From Paenibacillus sp. BJ-4 (GTDB taxonomy: Bacteria; Bacillota; Bacilli; Paenibacillales; Paenibacillaceae): a stretch of DNA of 64,000 bases. The notes under the pieces were generated by a model, which was not told the origin of the DNA, did not search any database, and saw only the letters and a program-made list of their open reading frames with translations. The first letter of the stretch is position 1. The number at the start of each line of letters is the position of its first letter. Where the stretch lies: positions 19,964 through 83,963 of the forward strand of contig NZ_JAIVEM010000076.1 in assembly GCF_020404765.1 (NCBI RefSeq). Reading direction: 5' to 3'. A program made the position numbers and the translations under genes. This document shows, piece after piece, positions 8,941 through 17,376 of this stretch.

Positions 8941-9097
8941 GGCACGTAGTCAACGTAGCGGGGGATTTGAATCTGGAGAAGCGCAGCGTTCGCCTTTGCT
9001 CCCGGATTTCGACCTTTGTTGGAACTTATATGATTAGGAATCCGGAGGCAACAGCGATCGTAAGATCAAATGATTCGCGAAGCGATCTCACCGTGCC
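8941..9097. repeat. Structured intergenic element, possible interspersed repeat
   Basis: This 157-base stretch between the terminator and the aminotransferase stop has no credible gene. It is bounded by GGCACG and CGTGCC. It contains three related blocks: GAATCTGGAGAAGCG (forward, 8970), GCTCCCGGATTT (inverted, 8998) and GAATCCGGAGGCAACAGCG (forward, 9038). It ends with GATTCGCGAAGCGATC, itself nearly palindromic. The RNA would fold into several stems. The GC content and block structure are unlike the AT-rich spacers nearby. Whether it is repeated in the genome cannot be seen from one window. Confidence 0.45.
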
Positions 9098-9104
9098 AAC
9101 TTCA

Positions 9105-10325
9105 TCAGCGCACGCTTTTTTCCAATCTTTCCTCTGTATACATCTTCAATGCCCGATCCAAACGGTCAACCGCTTCAGGAAGCAGGGAAGGATCAGTATG
9201 CGTAAAGTTGATCCGCATATGGTTGCTACCGCTCAGATCAGCATAGAATACTTGTCCTGGCACAAATGCGACGCCTTCCTGAATAGCCAGTTCCAGCAAG
9301 CGATCGGAACGGAAGCCTTCCGGTAAAGTAACCCACATAAACATGCCTCCAAGAGCATCATCCCACGTAATGTCTTCCCATTGACGTTCTTTCATCAGCG
9401 TTGTGAGGCGTAGCATACGAGAATGATATTCGTTGGATACTGTACGAATATGTCCATCCAAATCAAAAAAGTCCAAGAGCTCATTTAAAGCACGTTGATC
9501 GATACTGCTGGAGTGCAGATCAGCAGATTGTTTGGCTTTTGAGACTTTATTGACAATCGCTTGATCAGCAATCAACCATCCAGAACGAACACCAGGAGCA
9601 ACGGTTTTGGAGAATGTAGAGGTGTACATGACATGACCGTCTCCGCCTTGCTGCTGGTTAATGGAGAAGAGGGATGGGAAGTTAAGGTTTTCGTCAAATT
9701 TGAGACGTCCGTAAGGATCATCCTCAAAAATCAAAGTTTCGTATTTACGGCATAGCTCAACAACGCCTGTTCTGCGTTCCATGCTCCATACACTGCCCGC
9801 CGGATTGGAGAAGGTTGGTATGACATACACGAATTTAGGCCGATGTTTCTTGAGCTTGGCTTCAAGATCATCTAATTGCATACCGTTGGAGTCTGTATTT
9901 ACACTGATAATGTTGGCGCCATAGGACTTAAACACCTGAAGAGCTGCCAAATAAGTAGGGGACTCCACTAATACAGTATCCTGCGGATCAAGCAGCACAC
10001 GCGAAACCAGATCGATAGTCTGCTGCGAACCCGTCGTCATGATGATGTTATCTCTGGTGACGGAGATGCCTTGGGATGCCATCATGGTTGTAAGACGTTC
10101 CCGTAGAGGAATGTATCCATCGGTTAGACCGTATTGAAGCGCGGTAGTACCGCCGAGACGGAATACCCGCTCATAGGCTTTAGCGACAGCTTCGAGGGGA
10201 AAAAAGGCATCGGCCGGAAGACCGCCAGCCAGAGATAACACATCTGTTCCCTGTGTCAGCTTCAAAATGTCCCTAACGATGGACGAGCCCTGAGTACGAG
10301 CCATACCCGAAAATTTGTATTCCAA
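9105..10325 (-). CDS. PLP-dependent aminotransferase, 2-aminoadipate/MocR-type fold I
   Basis: A class I/II aminotransferase of about 406 residues without the N-terminal winged-helix domain of MocR regulators. Landmarks are LSLAGGLPADAFFP near the N terminus, GSQQTIDLV, the PxFxNPxG motif (PTFSNPAGSVWS), EDDPYGRLKF and the PLP lysine in STFSKTVAPGVRSGW. Relatives act on aromatic amino acids, 2-aminoadipate or branched substrates; the specificity is open. An ATG at 10334 directly abuts the AGGAG ribosome-binding site, while the TTG at 10325 is nine bases away and gives the family start (EYKFS), so it is preferred. Confidence 0.88.
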   Translation of the reverse strand: MEYKFSGMARTQGSSIVRDILKLTQGTDVLSLAGGLPADAFFPLEAVAKAYERVFRLGGTTALQYGLTDGYIPLRERLTTMMASQGISVTRDNIIMTTGSQQTIDLVSRVLLDPQDTVLVESPTYLAALQVFKSYGANIISVNTDSNGMQLDDLEAKLKKHRPKFVYVIPTFSNPAGSVWSMERRTGVVELCRKYETLIFEDDPYGRLKFDENLNFPSLFSINQQQGGDGHVMYTSTFSKTVAPGVRSGWLIADQAIVNKVSKAKQSADLHSSSIDQRALNELLDFFDLDGHIRTVSNEYHSRMLRLTTLMKERQWEDITWDDALGGMFMWVTLPEGFRSDRLLELAIQEGVAFVPGQVFYADLSGSNHMRINFTHTDPSLLPEAVDRLDRALKMYTEERLEKSVR

Positions 10326-10368
10326 TCCAATCATCTCCTGTGTTCTACTGTACTATGAAATTTATTGT

Positions 10369-10415
10369 ATTATAACAATAATGAAGTATAACAGTAAACG
10401 ACTGAATATAACAGT
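10369..10415 (-). promoter_or_regulatory. Aminotransferase promoter region with three direct repeats
   Basis: On the minus strand a TATAAT -10 lies at 10374-10369. Three copies of TATAACA(A/G)T (plus-strand reading) start at 10371, 10387 and 10407, spaced 16 and 20 bases. They cover the -10 and the expected -35 area, as an operator would. No good -35 hexamer is visible, which fits an activated promoter. The repeats also create a possible divergent promoter on the plus strand. Confidence 0.5.
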
Positions 10416-10551
10416 TGATTGGTCTAATTGAAAGCCGAAAAAATCCTGATCCCAAGAAAAAGATGAACGAAAAAGAGAGGATGAAAAACTGCAATGAGTG
10501 AACAGGATAAACGCACCCGTAACCTTTCGCTTCGAAAGGCTGCGGGTTTTT
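10399..10551 (+). ncRNA. Candidate short transcript ending at an intrinsic terminator
   Basis: On the plus strand TTGTAT (10365-10370), a 16-base spacer and TATAAC (10387-10392) could form a promoter firing near 10399. A clear terminator lies at 10515-10551, before the marR promoter. The transcript would be about 150 bases. It contains only a 12-codon reading frame (from ATG at 10463, MNEKERMKNCNE) without a good ribosome-binding site. It could be a small RNA or leader; no known RNA family is recognised. Confidence 0.3.
10515..10551 (+). terminator. Intrinsic terminator upstream of the marR promoter
   Basis: Outer arms ACCCG and CGGGT and inner arms CCTTTCG and CGAAAGG form a two-part stem followed by a T tract on the plus strand. 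The minus strand has no T tract, so it does not serve the aminotransferase gene. No annotated plus-strand gene precedes it. Confidence 0.75.
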
Positions 10552-10603
10552 GTATGGGGAAAATTAGTGAAAGTACAAGTTCGCATTCCATATTTTCTCA
10601 AAT

Positions 10604-10631
10604 TGACTTTTTACCCGGACATCATTATTAT
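10604..10631 (+). promoter_or_regulatory. Promoter of the marR-ABC exporter operon
   Basis: TTGACT (10604-10609), a 16-base spacer and TATTAT (10626-10631). The start of transcription would fall inside the palindrome described next. Confidence 0.65.
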
Positions 10632-10648
10632 CTTATAGTATAAGATAA
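10628..10648. promoter_or_regulatory. Perfect 21-bp palindrome, likely MarR operator
   Basis: Ten-base arms TTATCTTATA and TATAAGATAA flank a central G. The site overlaps the -10 and start region of the marR promoter. MarR-family dimers bind such AT-rich palindromes to repress their own operons, so autorepression with release by a ligand is the likely logic. Confidence 0.75.
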
Positions 10649-10670
10649 AAGCTAGAAGGTGTTGTGACCA

Positions 10671-11081
10671 TTGGATTATAAGACATTAGCGAAAGAACTA
10701 TTCGAGTATATTATCAAAACGCACAAACCGTCATTAGAGGAGCGAGGGCACTACTCACGTGGTGAAATGGGAATTCTCATCTGTCTGAATTTCAATGAGG
10801 GCGGGGTTACCTCAGGCCACTTGAGCGAATACTTGTCCGTCAGTACGGGACGGGTAGCAACGGCGCTGAAGAGCCTGGAGAAGAAGGGTCTGGTTGTACG
10901 CCGTACCGATGTCACCGACAAACGTAAGGTGATCGTATTCATTACGGATTCAGGCAAGCAATTTATGATTGACAAGTATAATGAAGGAATTGCATGGACC
11001 GAGAGCATTCTTCGCAAGTTGGACGAACAGGATGCCAAAGAATTCATCCGACTCATTAAGATTATTGTCTCTAAAAGCTGA
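10671..11081 (+). CDS. MarR family transcriptional regulator
   Basis: A 136-residue winged-helix protein. The DNA-binding part reads LSEYLSVSTGRVATALKSLEKKGLVVRRTDVTDKRKVIVFIT, with the typical DxRK wing, followed by the C-terminal dimerisation helices. The TTG start is eight bases after AAGGTG. It precedes two ABC exporter genes by 79 bases with no terminator, the common layout in which a MarR repressor controls a drug or peptide exporter. The effector is unknown. Confidence 0.9.
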   Translation: MDYKTLAKELFEYIIKTHKPSLEERGHYSRGEMGILICLNFNEGGVTSGHLSEYLSVSTGRVATALKSLEKKGLVVRRTDVTDKRKVIVFITDSGKQFMIDKYNEGIAWTESILRKLDEQDAKEFIRLIKIIVSKS

Positions 11082-11160
11082 ATTTCTATGCAGGTCGCAT
11101 GCAGGATGCATTAAATTGCACCAAACACCTAAGATTTTCAGATAAAAGGAGAGTACCCGA

Positions 11161-12924
11161 ATGCTGAAGATATTCAAATATCTCAAGAAAAATGAATGGA
11201 TGCTTGTGCTTTGCAGCCTGGCTTTCATCGTTGTGCAGGTATGGCTTGATCTAAAGCTACCTGATTATATGGCGGAAATTACGACCAAGCTGCAAACGGA
11301 AGGAACGCCTATGTCGGAACTGCTGATTCCCGGCAGTTACATGCTGTTGTGTGCCGTCGGCAGTATGATTGCATCTATTATTGTCGGCTATTTCGCGGCG
11401 AAGGTGGCGGCAGGGCTGGCCATGCGTCTGCGTGCGATGGTCTTTGATAAGACCTTATCCTTTTCGATGGAAGAGATGAACAGCTTTTCGACGGCAAGCC
11501 TCATCACCCGCTCTACGAACGATGTTACTCAGATTCAAACAGTGGTTGCGCTGGGGCTGCAGGTGATCATCAAGGCACCGATTCTGGCCGTGTGGGCCAT
11601 TGTAAAGATTGCGGATAAAAACTGGCAGTGGACCGCTTCTACAGGAGCAGCCGTGGCTGTCCTGATCCTGATGCTGAGTGTCATTGTTATTTTCGCTCTC
11701 CCAAGCTTCCAGAGAATCCAGCGTCTCACTGATAATTTGAACAGGGTAACACGTGAGCATCTGACCGGACTTCGGGTGGTGCGTGCTTATAATGCAGATC
11801 AGTATCAGGAGGAGAAGTTTGAGCAGGCCAACGTCGAATTGACGAATACAAACCTGTTTGCGAACCGGTTAATGGCAATGATTGGCCCGGGTATGACCTT
11901 TATTATGTCGGGTCTGAGTGTCTCTGTCTATTGGGTCGGGGCTTACCTGATTAACGGGGCGGCCGTGCCGGACCGTATTACGCTGTTCTCCAATATGGTC
12001 GTATTCTCCTCTTATGCGATGCAGGTGGTCATGGCCTTTATGATGGTAAGCATGATATTCATCCTGATGCCCCGCGCTTCGATTTCTGCCAAACGGATCA
12101 TGGAGGTATTGAATACCGAATCCAGCATCGTTAACGGGCAGGAGATGGCTGGAGAAGAAGGCGTTAAGGGTCAGGTGGAATTCCGTAATGTCAGCTTCAA
12201 ATATCCGGACGCGGAGGAGCCCGTGCTTCGCAACATTAGCTTTACGGCGAAACGGGGCGAGACGGTTGCCTTTATTGGCGCAACAGGCAGCGGCAAAACC
12301 AGCGTGATCAATCTGATTCCCCGTTTCTACGATGTGACCGAGGGAGAGGTGCTCGTGGATGGTGTGAATGTCAGAAACTATAAGCAGCAGGCACTCCATA
12401 ACAAAATTGGGTATGTCCCTCAGAGAGCCGTGCTTTTCAGCGGTACGGTGGCATCCAACGTTTCGTATGGCGATAACGGAAGAGCAGGAGCTTCGGAGAA
12501 ACTCGTCAAAGCAGCCGTAGGGATTGCCCAAAGCACGGATTTTGTTGAAAGAATGGACGGTCAGTATCAGGGACGGATTTCACAAGGTGGAGCGAACGTG
12601 TCCGGTGGCCAAAAGCAGCGTCTGTCCATTGCGCGTGCCATCTACCGTCAGCCGGAGATTTATATCTTCGATGATTCCTTCTCGGCACTGGACTACAGAA
12701 CAGACCGGATTTTACGCTCCGCTCTCAAAAAAGAAACCGACCATGCTACGACACTCATTGTTGCTCAGCGCATAGGCACCATTAAAGACGCTGACCGGAT
12801 TATCGTACTGGACCAGGGTGAGGTTGTAGGGAACGGCACACATGAAGAGCTGATGGCGAACTGCAGCACCTATCAGGAGATCGCTTATTCGCAGCTTTCG
12901 AAGGAGGAACTCGTACATGGATAA
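11161..12924 (+). CDS. ABC exporter half-transporter, degenerate-site subunit
   Basis: A 587-residue membrane-ATPase fusion. Six transmembrane helices fill roughly residues 1-310 and the ATPase domain residues 330-580. Walker A is GATGSGKTS (373-381) and the signature VSGGQKQR begins at 480. Walker B is IFDD: Asp505 stands where the catalytic glutamate normally is. Together with the next gene this is the pattern of heterodimeric multidrug exporters such as BmrCD and LmrCD, in which one ATP site hydrolyses poorly. The substrate is unknown; drugs, lipids or peptides are possible. The ribosome-binding site is AAAGGAGAG. It overlaps the next gene by eight bases. Confidence 0.93.
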   Translation: MLKIFKYLKKNEWMLVLCSLAFIVVQVWLDLKLPDYMAEITTKLQTEGTPMSELLIPGSYMLLCAVGSMIASIIVGYFAAKVAAGLAMRLRAMVFDKTLSFSMEEMNSFSTASLITRSTNDVTQIQTVVALGLQVIIKAPILAVWAIVKIADKNWQWTASTGAAVAVLILMLSVIVIFALPSFQRIQRLTDNLNRVTREHLTGLRVVRAYNADQYQEEKFEQANVELTNTNLFANRLMAMIGPGMTFIMSGLSVSVYWVGAYLINGAAVPDRITLFSNMVVFSSYAMQVVMAFMMVSMIFILMPRASISAKRIMEVLNTESSIVNGQEMAGEEGVKGQVEFRNVSFKYPDAEEPVLRNISFTAKRGETVAFIGATGSGKTSVINLIPRFYDVTEGEVLVDGVNVRNYKQQALHNKIGYVPQRAVLFSGTVASNVSYGDNGRAGASEKLVKAAVGIAQSTDFVERMDGQYQGRISQGGANVSGGQKQRLSIARAIYRQPEIYIFDDSFSALDYRTDRILRSALKKETDHATTLIVAQRIGTIKDADRIIVLDQGEVVGNGTHEELMANCSTYQEIAYSQLSKEELVHG

Positions 12925-14767
12925 GAATGAACACACCGTCGGCAGCCAGCATATGAAAGTGAAACAGCATGGTCCCATGGGTGGAGGTCCTGCGAGAGGG
13001 ATGGGTGCTGGTGAAAAAGCGAATGATTTTAAAAAAACCATCAGCCAGCTCTTATCCTACAGCAAGGCCTATGTGCCTATGATTATACTCGCTATGGTGC
13101 TGGCCCTAGTCGGTTCCGCCTTCAACGTGATTGGTCCGGATAAGCTCAGCGATATTGCCAACCTGATCCAGGAAGGAATCGTAACAGGGGTTGATGTGAG
13201 TGCTGTCCAGAAGATTGTTCTTGTTTTGGCGCTTTTGTATGGACTTGGTCTTATTTTTAACTATTTCCAAGGCTTCATTACGGCAACCGTGTCACAGCGT
13301 CTTACAAAGAAGATGCGGACAGAGCTGTCCCGAAAAATCAATCATATGCCTTTGAAGTATTTTGACGCTACGAGCTACGGTAATGTGCTCAGCCGTGTGA
13401 CCAACGATGTCGATACCATCGGACAAACGTTAAACAACAGTCTCGGCACGCTTGTCAGCGCGCTAGCAACCTTCGTGGGCGCCTTGATTATGATGCTGTA
13501 TACGAACTGGATCATGACCGTTACTGGGATTCTAGCTACGCTGATCGGTTTTTCCTTGATGACCGTGATTATGAAGCATTCACAGAAATATTTTGTAGCA
13601 CAGCAAGCGGAGCTTGGCCAGATCAACGGCCATATTGAAGAAACCTATGCCGGTCATAACGTAGTCAAGGTATATAACGGAGAAAAAGCAGCCAAGGAAG
13701 TGTTCCATGGCATTAACGGCCGCTTATATACAAATGCATGGAAGTCCCAGTTCATGTCTGGTTTGATGATGCCGGTCATGATGTTCATCGGGAATTTCGG
13801 TTATGTTGCGGTCTGTGTCGTGGGCGCTTTGCTGGTAAACCAACATGCTATAACGCTCGGAACTATTGTGGCCTTCATGGTGTATATTCGTCTGTTTACA
13901 CAGCCCTTGTCACAGCTGGCACAGGCCGCAACCAATCTGCAGTCGGCGGCTGCCGCCAGTGAACGTGTATTCGAATTTCTGGGTGAAGAAGAATTGGCGG
14001 ATGAGAGCGGCAAGACCAAGAAGCTGGACAAAGCCAAAGGGAATGTCGAATTCAAACATGTCCGTTTCGGTTATCACGAAGACCGTATGATTATCAAAGA
14101 CTTTTCCATGAAAGCTGAAGCCGGTCAGAAAATTGCCATTGTTGGTCCGACAGGCGCCGGTAAAACGACGCTCGTGAATTTGCTCATGCGGTTCTATGAG
14201 CTGAACGGAGGGGAAATCTATATTGACGGAACTCCGATCAGCCAATTAACACGTGAGAATATTCATGAATTATTCTGTATGGTGCTGCAGGATACCTGGC
14301 TGTTTGAAGGAACGATCCGTGAGAATATCGTCTTTTCCAAAGAGCATGTTACCGATGAACAGGTAAAAGCCGCATGTAAGGCAGTGGGGCTACATAGCTT
14401 CCTTAAGACACTGCCGCAGGGCTATGATACGGTGCTGGACGATAAAGCCAATCTCTCTGCCGGTCAAAAGCAATTGATTACCATTGCAAGAGCCATGATT
14501 GAAGATGCACCCATGCTCATTCTGGACGAGGCCACAAGCTCGGTCGATACGCGTACGGAATTGCTGATTCAACAAGCGATGGACCAGCTGACTGTAGGCA
14601 AAACCTCCTTTGTGATTGCCCACCGCCTCTCGACGATCAAGAATGCCGATCTGATTCTGGTTATGAAGGACGGTGACATTATCGAAACGGGTAACCATAA
14701 GGAATTGCTGGCTAAAGGCGGCTTCTATGCCGATCTATACAACAGTCAGTTTGAACATGCATCCTAA
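12917..14767 (+). CDS. ABC exporter half-transporter, catalytic subunit
   Basis: A 616-residue partner with a 40-residue hydrophilic N-terminal extension (MGGGPARGMGAGEKAND) before the six membrane helices. Walker A GPTGAGKTT starts at residue 410. Walker B is LILDE with the catalytic Glu538 intact. The signature is altered to LSAGQ (513-517) instead of LSGGQ. The altered signature would face the first subunit's degenerate Walker B, while this subunit's Glu538 faces the intact signature of the first, giving one active and one degenerate site. The eight-base overlap supports coupled, equimolar synthesis. Confidence 0.93.
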   Translation: MDKNEHTVGSQHMKVKQHGPMGGGPARGMGAGEKANDFKKTISQLLSYSKAYVPMIILAMVLALVGSAFNVIGPDKLSDIANLIQEGIVTGVDVSAVQKIVLVLALLYGLGLIFNYFQGFITATVSQRLTKKMRTELSRKINHMPLKYFDATSYGNVLSRVTNDVDTIGQTLNNSLGTLVSALATFVGALIMMLYTNWIMTVTGILATLIGFSLMTVIMKHSQKYFVAQQAELGQINGHIEETYAGHNVVKVYNGEKAAKEVFHGINGRLYTNAWKSQFMSGLMMPVMMFIGNFGYVAVCVVGALLVNQHAITLGTIVAFMVYIRLFTQPLSQLAQAATNLQSAAAASERVFEFLGEEELADESGKTKKLDKAKGNVEFKHVRFGYHEDRMIIKDFSMKAEAGQKIAIVGPTGAGKTTLVNLLMRFYELNGGEIYIDGTPISQLTRENIHELFCMVLQDTWLFEGTIRENIVFSKEHVTDEQVKAACKAVGLHSFLKTLPQGYDTVLDDKANLSAGQKQLITIARAMIEDAPMLILDEATSSVDTRTELLIQQAMDQLTVGKTSFVIAHRLSTIKNADLILVMKDGDIIETGNHKELLAKGGFYADLYNSQFEHAS

Positions 14768-14833
14768 AAATAACCAGTGCCTATTTGAAAAACAGGATAG
14801 TAGTCACTAATAGCATATCAGGGTAAAAGAAAG

Positions 14834-14878
14834 ACGTGTCTGGATGATCGCTGCGAAGGGCGATCCAGACACGTTTTT
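14834..14878 (+). terminator. Terminator of the marR-ABC operon
   Basis: ACGTGTCTGGATGATCGC pairs with GCGATCCAGACACGT with a three-base bulge, followed by TTTTT. It closes the exporter operon. Confidence 0.85.
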
Positions 14879-15020
14879 GGTGTGCACAAAAGCTGTCCGA
14901 TGTTTGGTGGATTAGCTTAGCCTATTTTATAGGGGATATTTGTATTAGGGGGTAAACATCCAAGCACAGGGCACTCCTTCTTAATATGCTGTACTAATTC
15001 ACCGAAAGGAGTTGCACATT

Positions 15021-15251
15021 ATGAGTCATTGCCCTTACGACCCGATCGTGTGCCCGCCGATCCAATTTGTAAATCATCAATTTTTCCCACAAGTCGTGCC
15101 TGTGGTTCATCCGATTGAAATTGTTAATCAGACGCACATTGTACCTGTACCTCACCACGTATTTCCAGTGAGTGTAAAAGATCCTGGAGATCCATGTTGT
15201 CATACTCGCAGTCATGGCAAACGTCCTGTCCGCAGCAGCTCCAAGCGTTAA
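15021..15251 (+). CDS. CotD-family spore coat protein
   Basis: A 76-residue protein rich in Pro, His, Val and Gln with C-terminal Cys-Cys (DPGDPCCHTRSHGKR). The spacing of HP, QTH and FP motifs (VPVVHPIEIVNQTHIVPVPHHVFPVS) resembles inner spore coat protein CotD. The ATG at 15021 is nine bases after AAAGGAG. A weak sigma-K-like -10 (AATATGCTG at 14983, with AC at 14966) lies upstream, which would fit mother-cell expression, but it is far from consensus. A terminator follows at once, so the gene is monocistronic. Confidence 0.7.
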   Translation: MSHCPYDPIVCPPIQFVNHQFFPQVVPVVHPIEIVNQTHIVPVPHHVFPVSVKDPGDPCCHTRSHGKRPVRSSSKR

Positions 15252-15260
15252 GGAAGTCTA

Positions 15261-15295
15261 AAAAAGCAGTCATGGTGTACACATGGCTGCTTTTT
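15261..15295. terminator. Terminator between cotD-like gene and protease gene
   Basis: AAAAAGCAGTCATG pairs with CATGGCTGCTTTTT around GTGTACA with a one-base offset. A and T tracts on both sides allow use in both directions at this convergent junction. Confidence 0.8.
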
Positions 15296-15309
15296 CCCAA
15301 AAGAAATTG

Positions 15310-17190
15310 TTACATTTCCAGCTTCTTTAAAATAGATTTTAATTTGTCGCTCAGATGCTGTGGATACAATTGTAAAGGAACATATTGGCGTTGAGCCGCT
15401 TTTAACGCCTTATACACATCAATTTGACCATATCCAAAATATTTGTCATGTCCTGGTGTGCCCAAATCAATTACGCTGCTTCTCATTAAATCCATAACCT
15501 CTTTATTGCTTAGTTCGGGGTTGATTGACCGAATCAGGGCAGCGAGCGCTGACACATGTGGACTGGCCATCGAAGTGCCCGACAGAGCAGCATATTGATT
15601 CCCTGGATACGTGCTGGCTATGCTTGCACCTGGAGCCATGACGTCCACATAATTCCCATAATTGGAAAAAGAGGCACGGTGCATGGAAGAATCCGTGGCC
15701 GAAACAGCAAACACTTCGGGGTATGCTGCCGGATAGCCGGGTCGTTCCGTATTATCATTGCCTGTGGCTGCAACTAATACAACATCTTTATCATAGGCAT
15801 ATTTGATCGCATCATGTAGAAATGAAGCTTGTGCGTAATTGCCTAGACTCAAATTGATAACTTTGGCTCCGTGATCAGCTGCCCATATAATACCTTCTGC
15901 AACCGAGTAAGTCGTACCTGAGCCGGATTGGTCGAGTACCTTGATCGGCATGACCTTGTTATACCACGTCATGCCGGCGACGCCCTCGCCATTATTCACG
16001 AGTGCAGAAATGATTCCGGCGACATGCGTTCCGTGACCCACGTCATCATAAGGCTTTTCAGACGTATTAACTACGTTATGTCCCGGAAGAATTTGACCCT
16101 TCAGGTCGGGATGATCCAGGTCCACTCCTGTGTCCACGACGGCAACAACTACATCCTTGCTGCCTTTGCTTAATCCCCAACCCCGATTGGTTTCGGTGGC
16201 TGGCAGATTCCATTGATAACGAGAAAAGAGCAAATCATTGGGAATAGATTCGTCTGATCTCAAAGGTGCCTTCTCATTAGTCAGATACATATAGTGAGGT
16301 TCTGAATAAAGTGGGTTCCACTTTTTCGAAAAGTATTGCTTTAGCTCTTTGTAGCTCATGTTATCTGAATGAAACACGTAGGTGTAACCCAGCTTGCGAC
16401 CAGGCTCACAGTGCAAATCTTTTGCGATTTCGCGTAGCTGCTGTTGATCGGGATTGTGACGGAAGCGAACGACGATTTCATTTTCAAAATAATGGCTCGC
16501 ATTTTCGTTGTCATGACCAGTCTTGACGGTGATATCGTGCAGGGTGTCAGGATGCACGGATTCAACCTTGTAGCTGCCTTCCTTGGGATAGGGAATCAAA
16601 CGCAGATTCTTACGCTGATGTTTCTCCACATCACGCAATACTTGCTGGCTGACCAGAGCGACAACGCCATATGTTCTATCAGTCGATGGTTCAGCCATGA
16701 CAAAATATTTACCGCCATCGACCTCAAAAGCAGCGGATTCGTAGGATTTATTTTGTATGACGGAACGACGAGCCGCAGCAAGGCTGCTTTTGATTTGAGG
16801 ATGACTCAGCAGACGGGTTTGTGCTTTGCTGCCTGTATAGGTAGTACAATTCCCGTCACGCGTATGAATCCACTGTAACGTATGAAGATGGCTGTGCGAT
16901 TGCTGCAGCTTGCGAGTAAACCGTCTTTTCTGATCAGTGGTTTTGCCATGAAGCTCTCGCATAACGTATAGAATATCCTGTCTGGCATCCGTGCGAGTGA
17001 GTGAATCCGTAGCCGATACGTCCAAAGAAAGTATTCCCTTTTTGAGTTGTTTCTCTTGCTGTGGTACCATCTTAGTCGTATAAGCGGGCTGCGGTGTGTG
17101 GCGATGGTCACGGGAAGGCAGCATCAGTGTGATGACAAGCACTCCGGCAGCTGCACCGAGTAAGGGCTTTAACCATTTTTGCCGAGACAT
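15310..17190 (-). CDS. Subtilisin-like serine protease (S8), secreted or membrane-anchored
   Basis: A 626-residue protein. It begins with a basic stretch and hydrophobic segment (residues 9-24), a signal peptide or anchor. A long pro-region follows, with an inhibitor-like fold near residues 235-305 (EIVVRFRHNPDQQQLREIAK). The catalytic domain has Asp353 (VAVVDTGVDLDHPD), His386 (GHGTHVAG) and Ser540 (SGTSMASPHV), the complete triad in S8 order. The chain ends shortly after the catalytic domain. It probably matures by autocleavage outside the cell. The substrate is unknown. AAGGAGGAC precedes the ATG by seven bases. Confidence 0.92.
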   Translation of the reverse strand: MSRQKWLKPLLGAAAGVLVITLMLPSRDHRHTPQPAYTTKMVPQQEKQLKKGILSLDVSATDSLTRTDARQDILYVMRELHGKTTDQKRRFTRKLQQSHSHLHTLQWIHTRDGNCTTYTGSKAQTRLLSHPQIKSSLAAARRSVIQNKSYESAAFEVDGGKYFVMAEPSTDRTYGVVALVSQQVLRDVEKHQRKNLRLIPYPKEGSYKVESVHPDTLHDITVKTGHDNENASHYFENEIVVRFRHNPDQQQLREIAKDLHCEPGRKLGYTYVFHSDNMSYKELKQYFSKKWNPLYSEPHYMYLTNEKAPLRSDESIPNDLLFSRYQWNLPATETNRGWGLSKGSKDVVVAVVDTGVDLDHPDLKGQILPGHNVVNTSEKPYDDVGHGTHVAGIISALVNNGEGVAGMTWYNKVMPIKVLDQSGSGTTYSVAEGIIWAADHGAKVINLSLGNYAQASFLHDAIKYAYDKDVVLVAATGNDNTERPGYPAAYPEVFAVSATDSSMHRASFSNYGNYVDVMAPGASIASTYPGNQYAALSGTSMASPHVSALAALIRSINPELSNKEVMDLMRSSVIDLGTPGHDKYFGYGQIDVYKALKAAQRQYVPLQLYPQHLSDKLKSILKKLEM

Positions 17191-17376
17191 GGGACTGTCC
17201 TCCTTAAGTGTTTATAATTTTATGGTTTAGCGTGAGGAGGTTGGCATGTTTTTATACCTTTCAGTGCTTATTTGTGGTAGGATAAATACTGAAAATTACA
17301 GCTCTTTCGGTTAGAAGGGACTATTTTCGGGTAACCAAATTGATGAACAAGCAACAAATAAGGGGGAGCTGCCTTG

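Noticed and set aside
8937..9326. 129-codon plus-strand ORF overlapping the aminotransferase gene
   Set aside because: Most of it is antisense to the well-supported aminotransferase; composition is not protein-like and no ribosome-binding site is present.
10362..10601. 79-codon minus-strand ORF between the aminotransferase and marR
   Set aside because: It runs across promoter and terminator elements, has no ribosome-binding site and low-complexity Ser/Phe composition.
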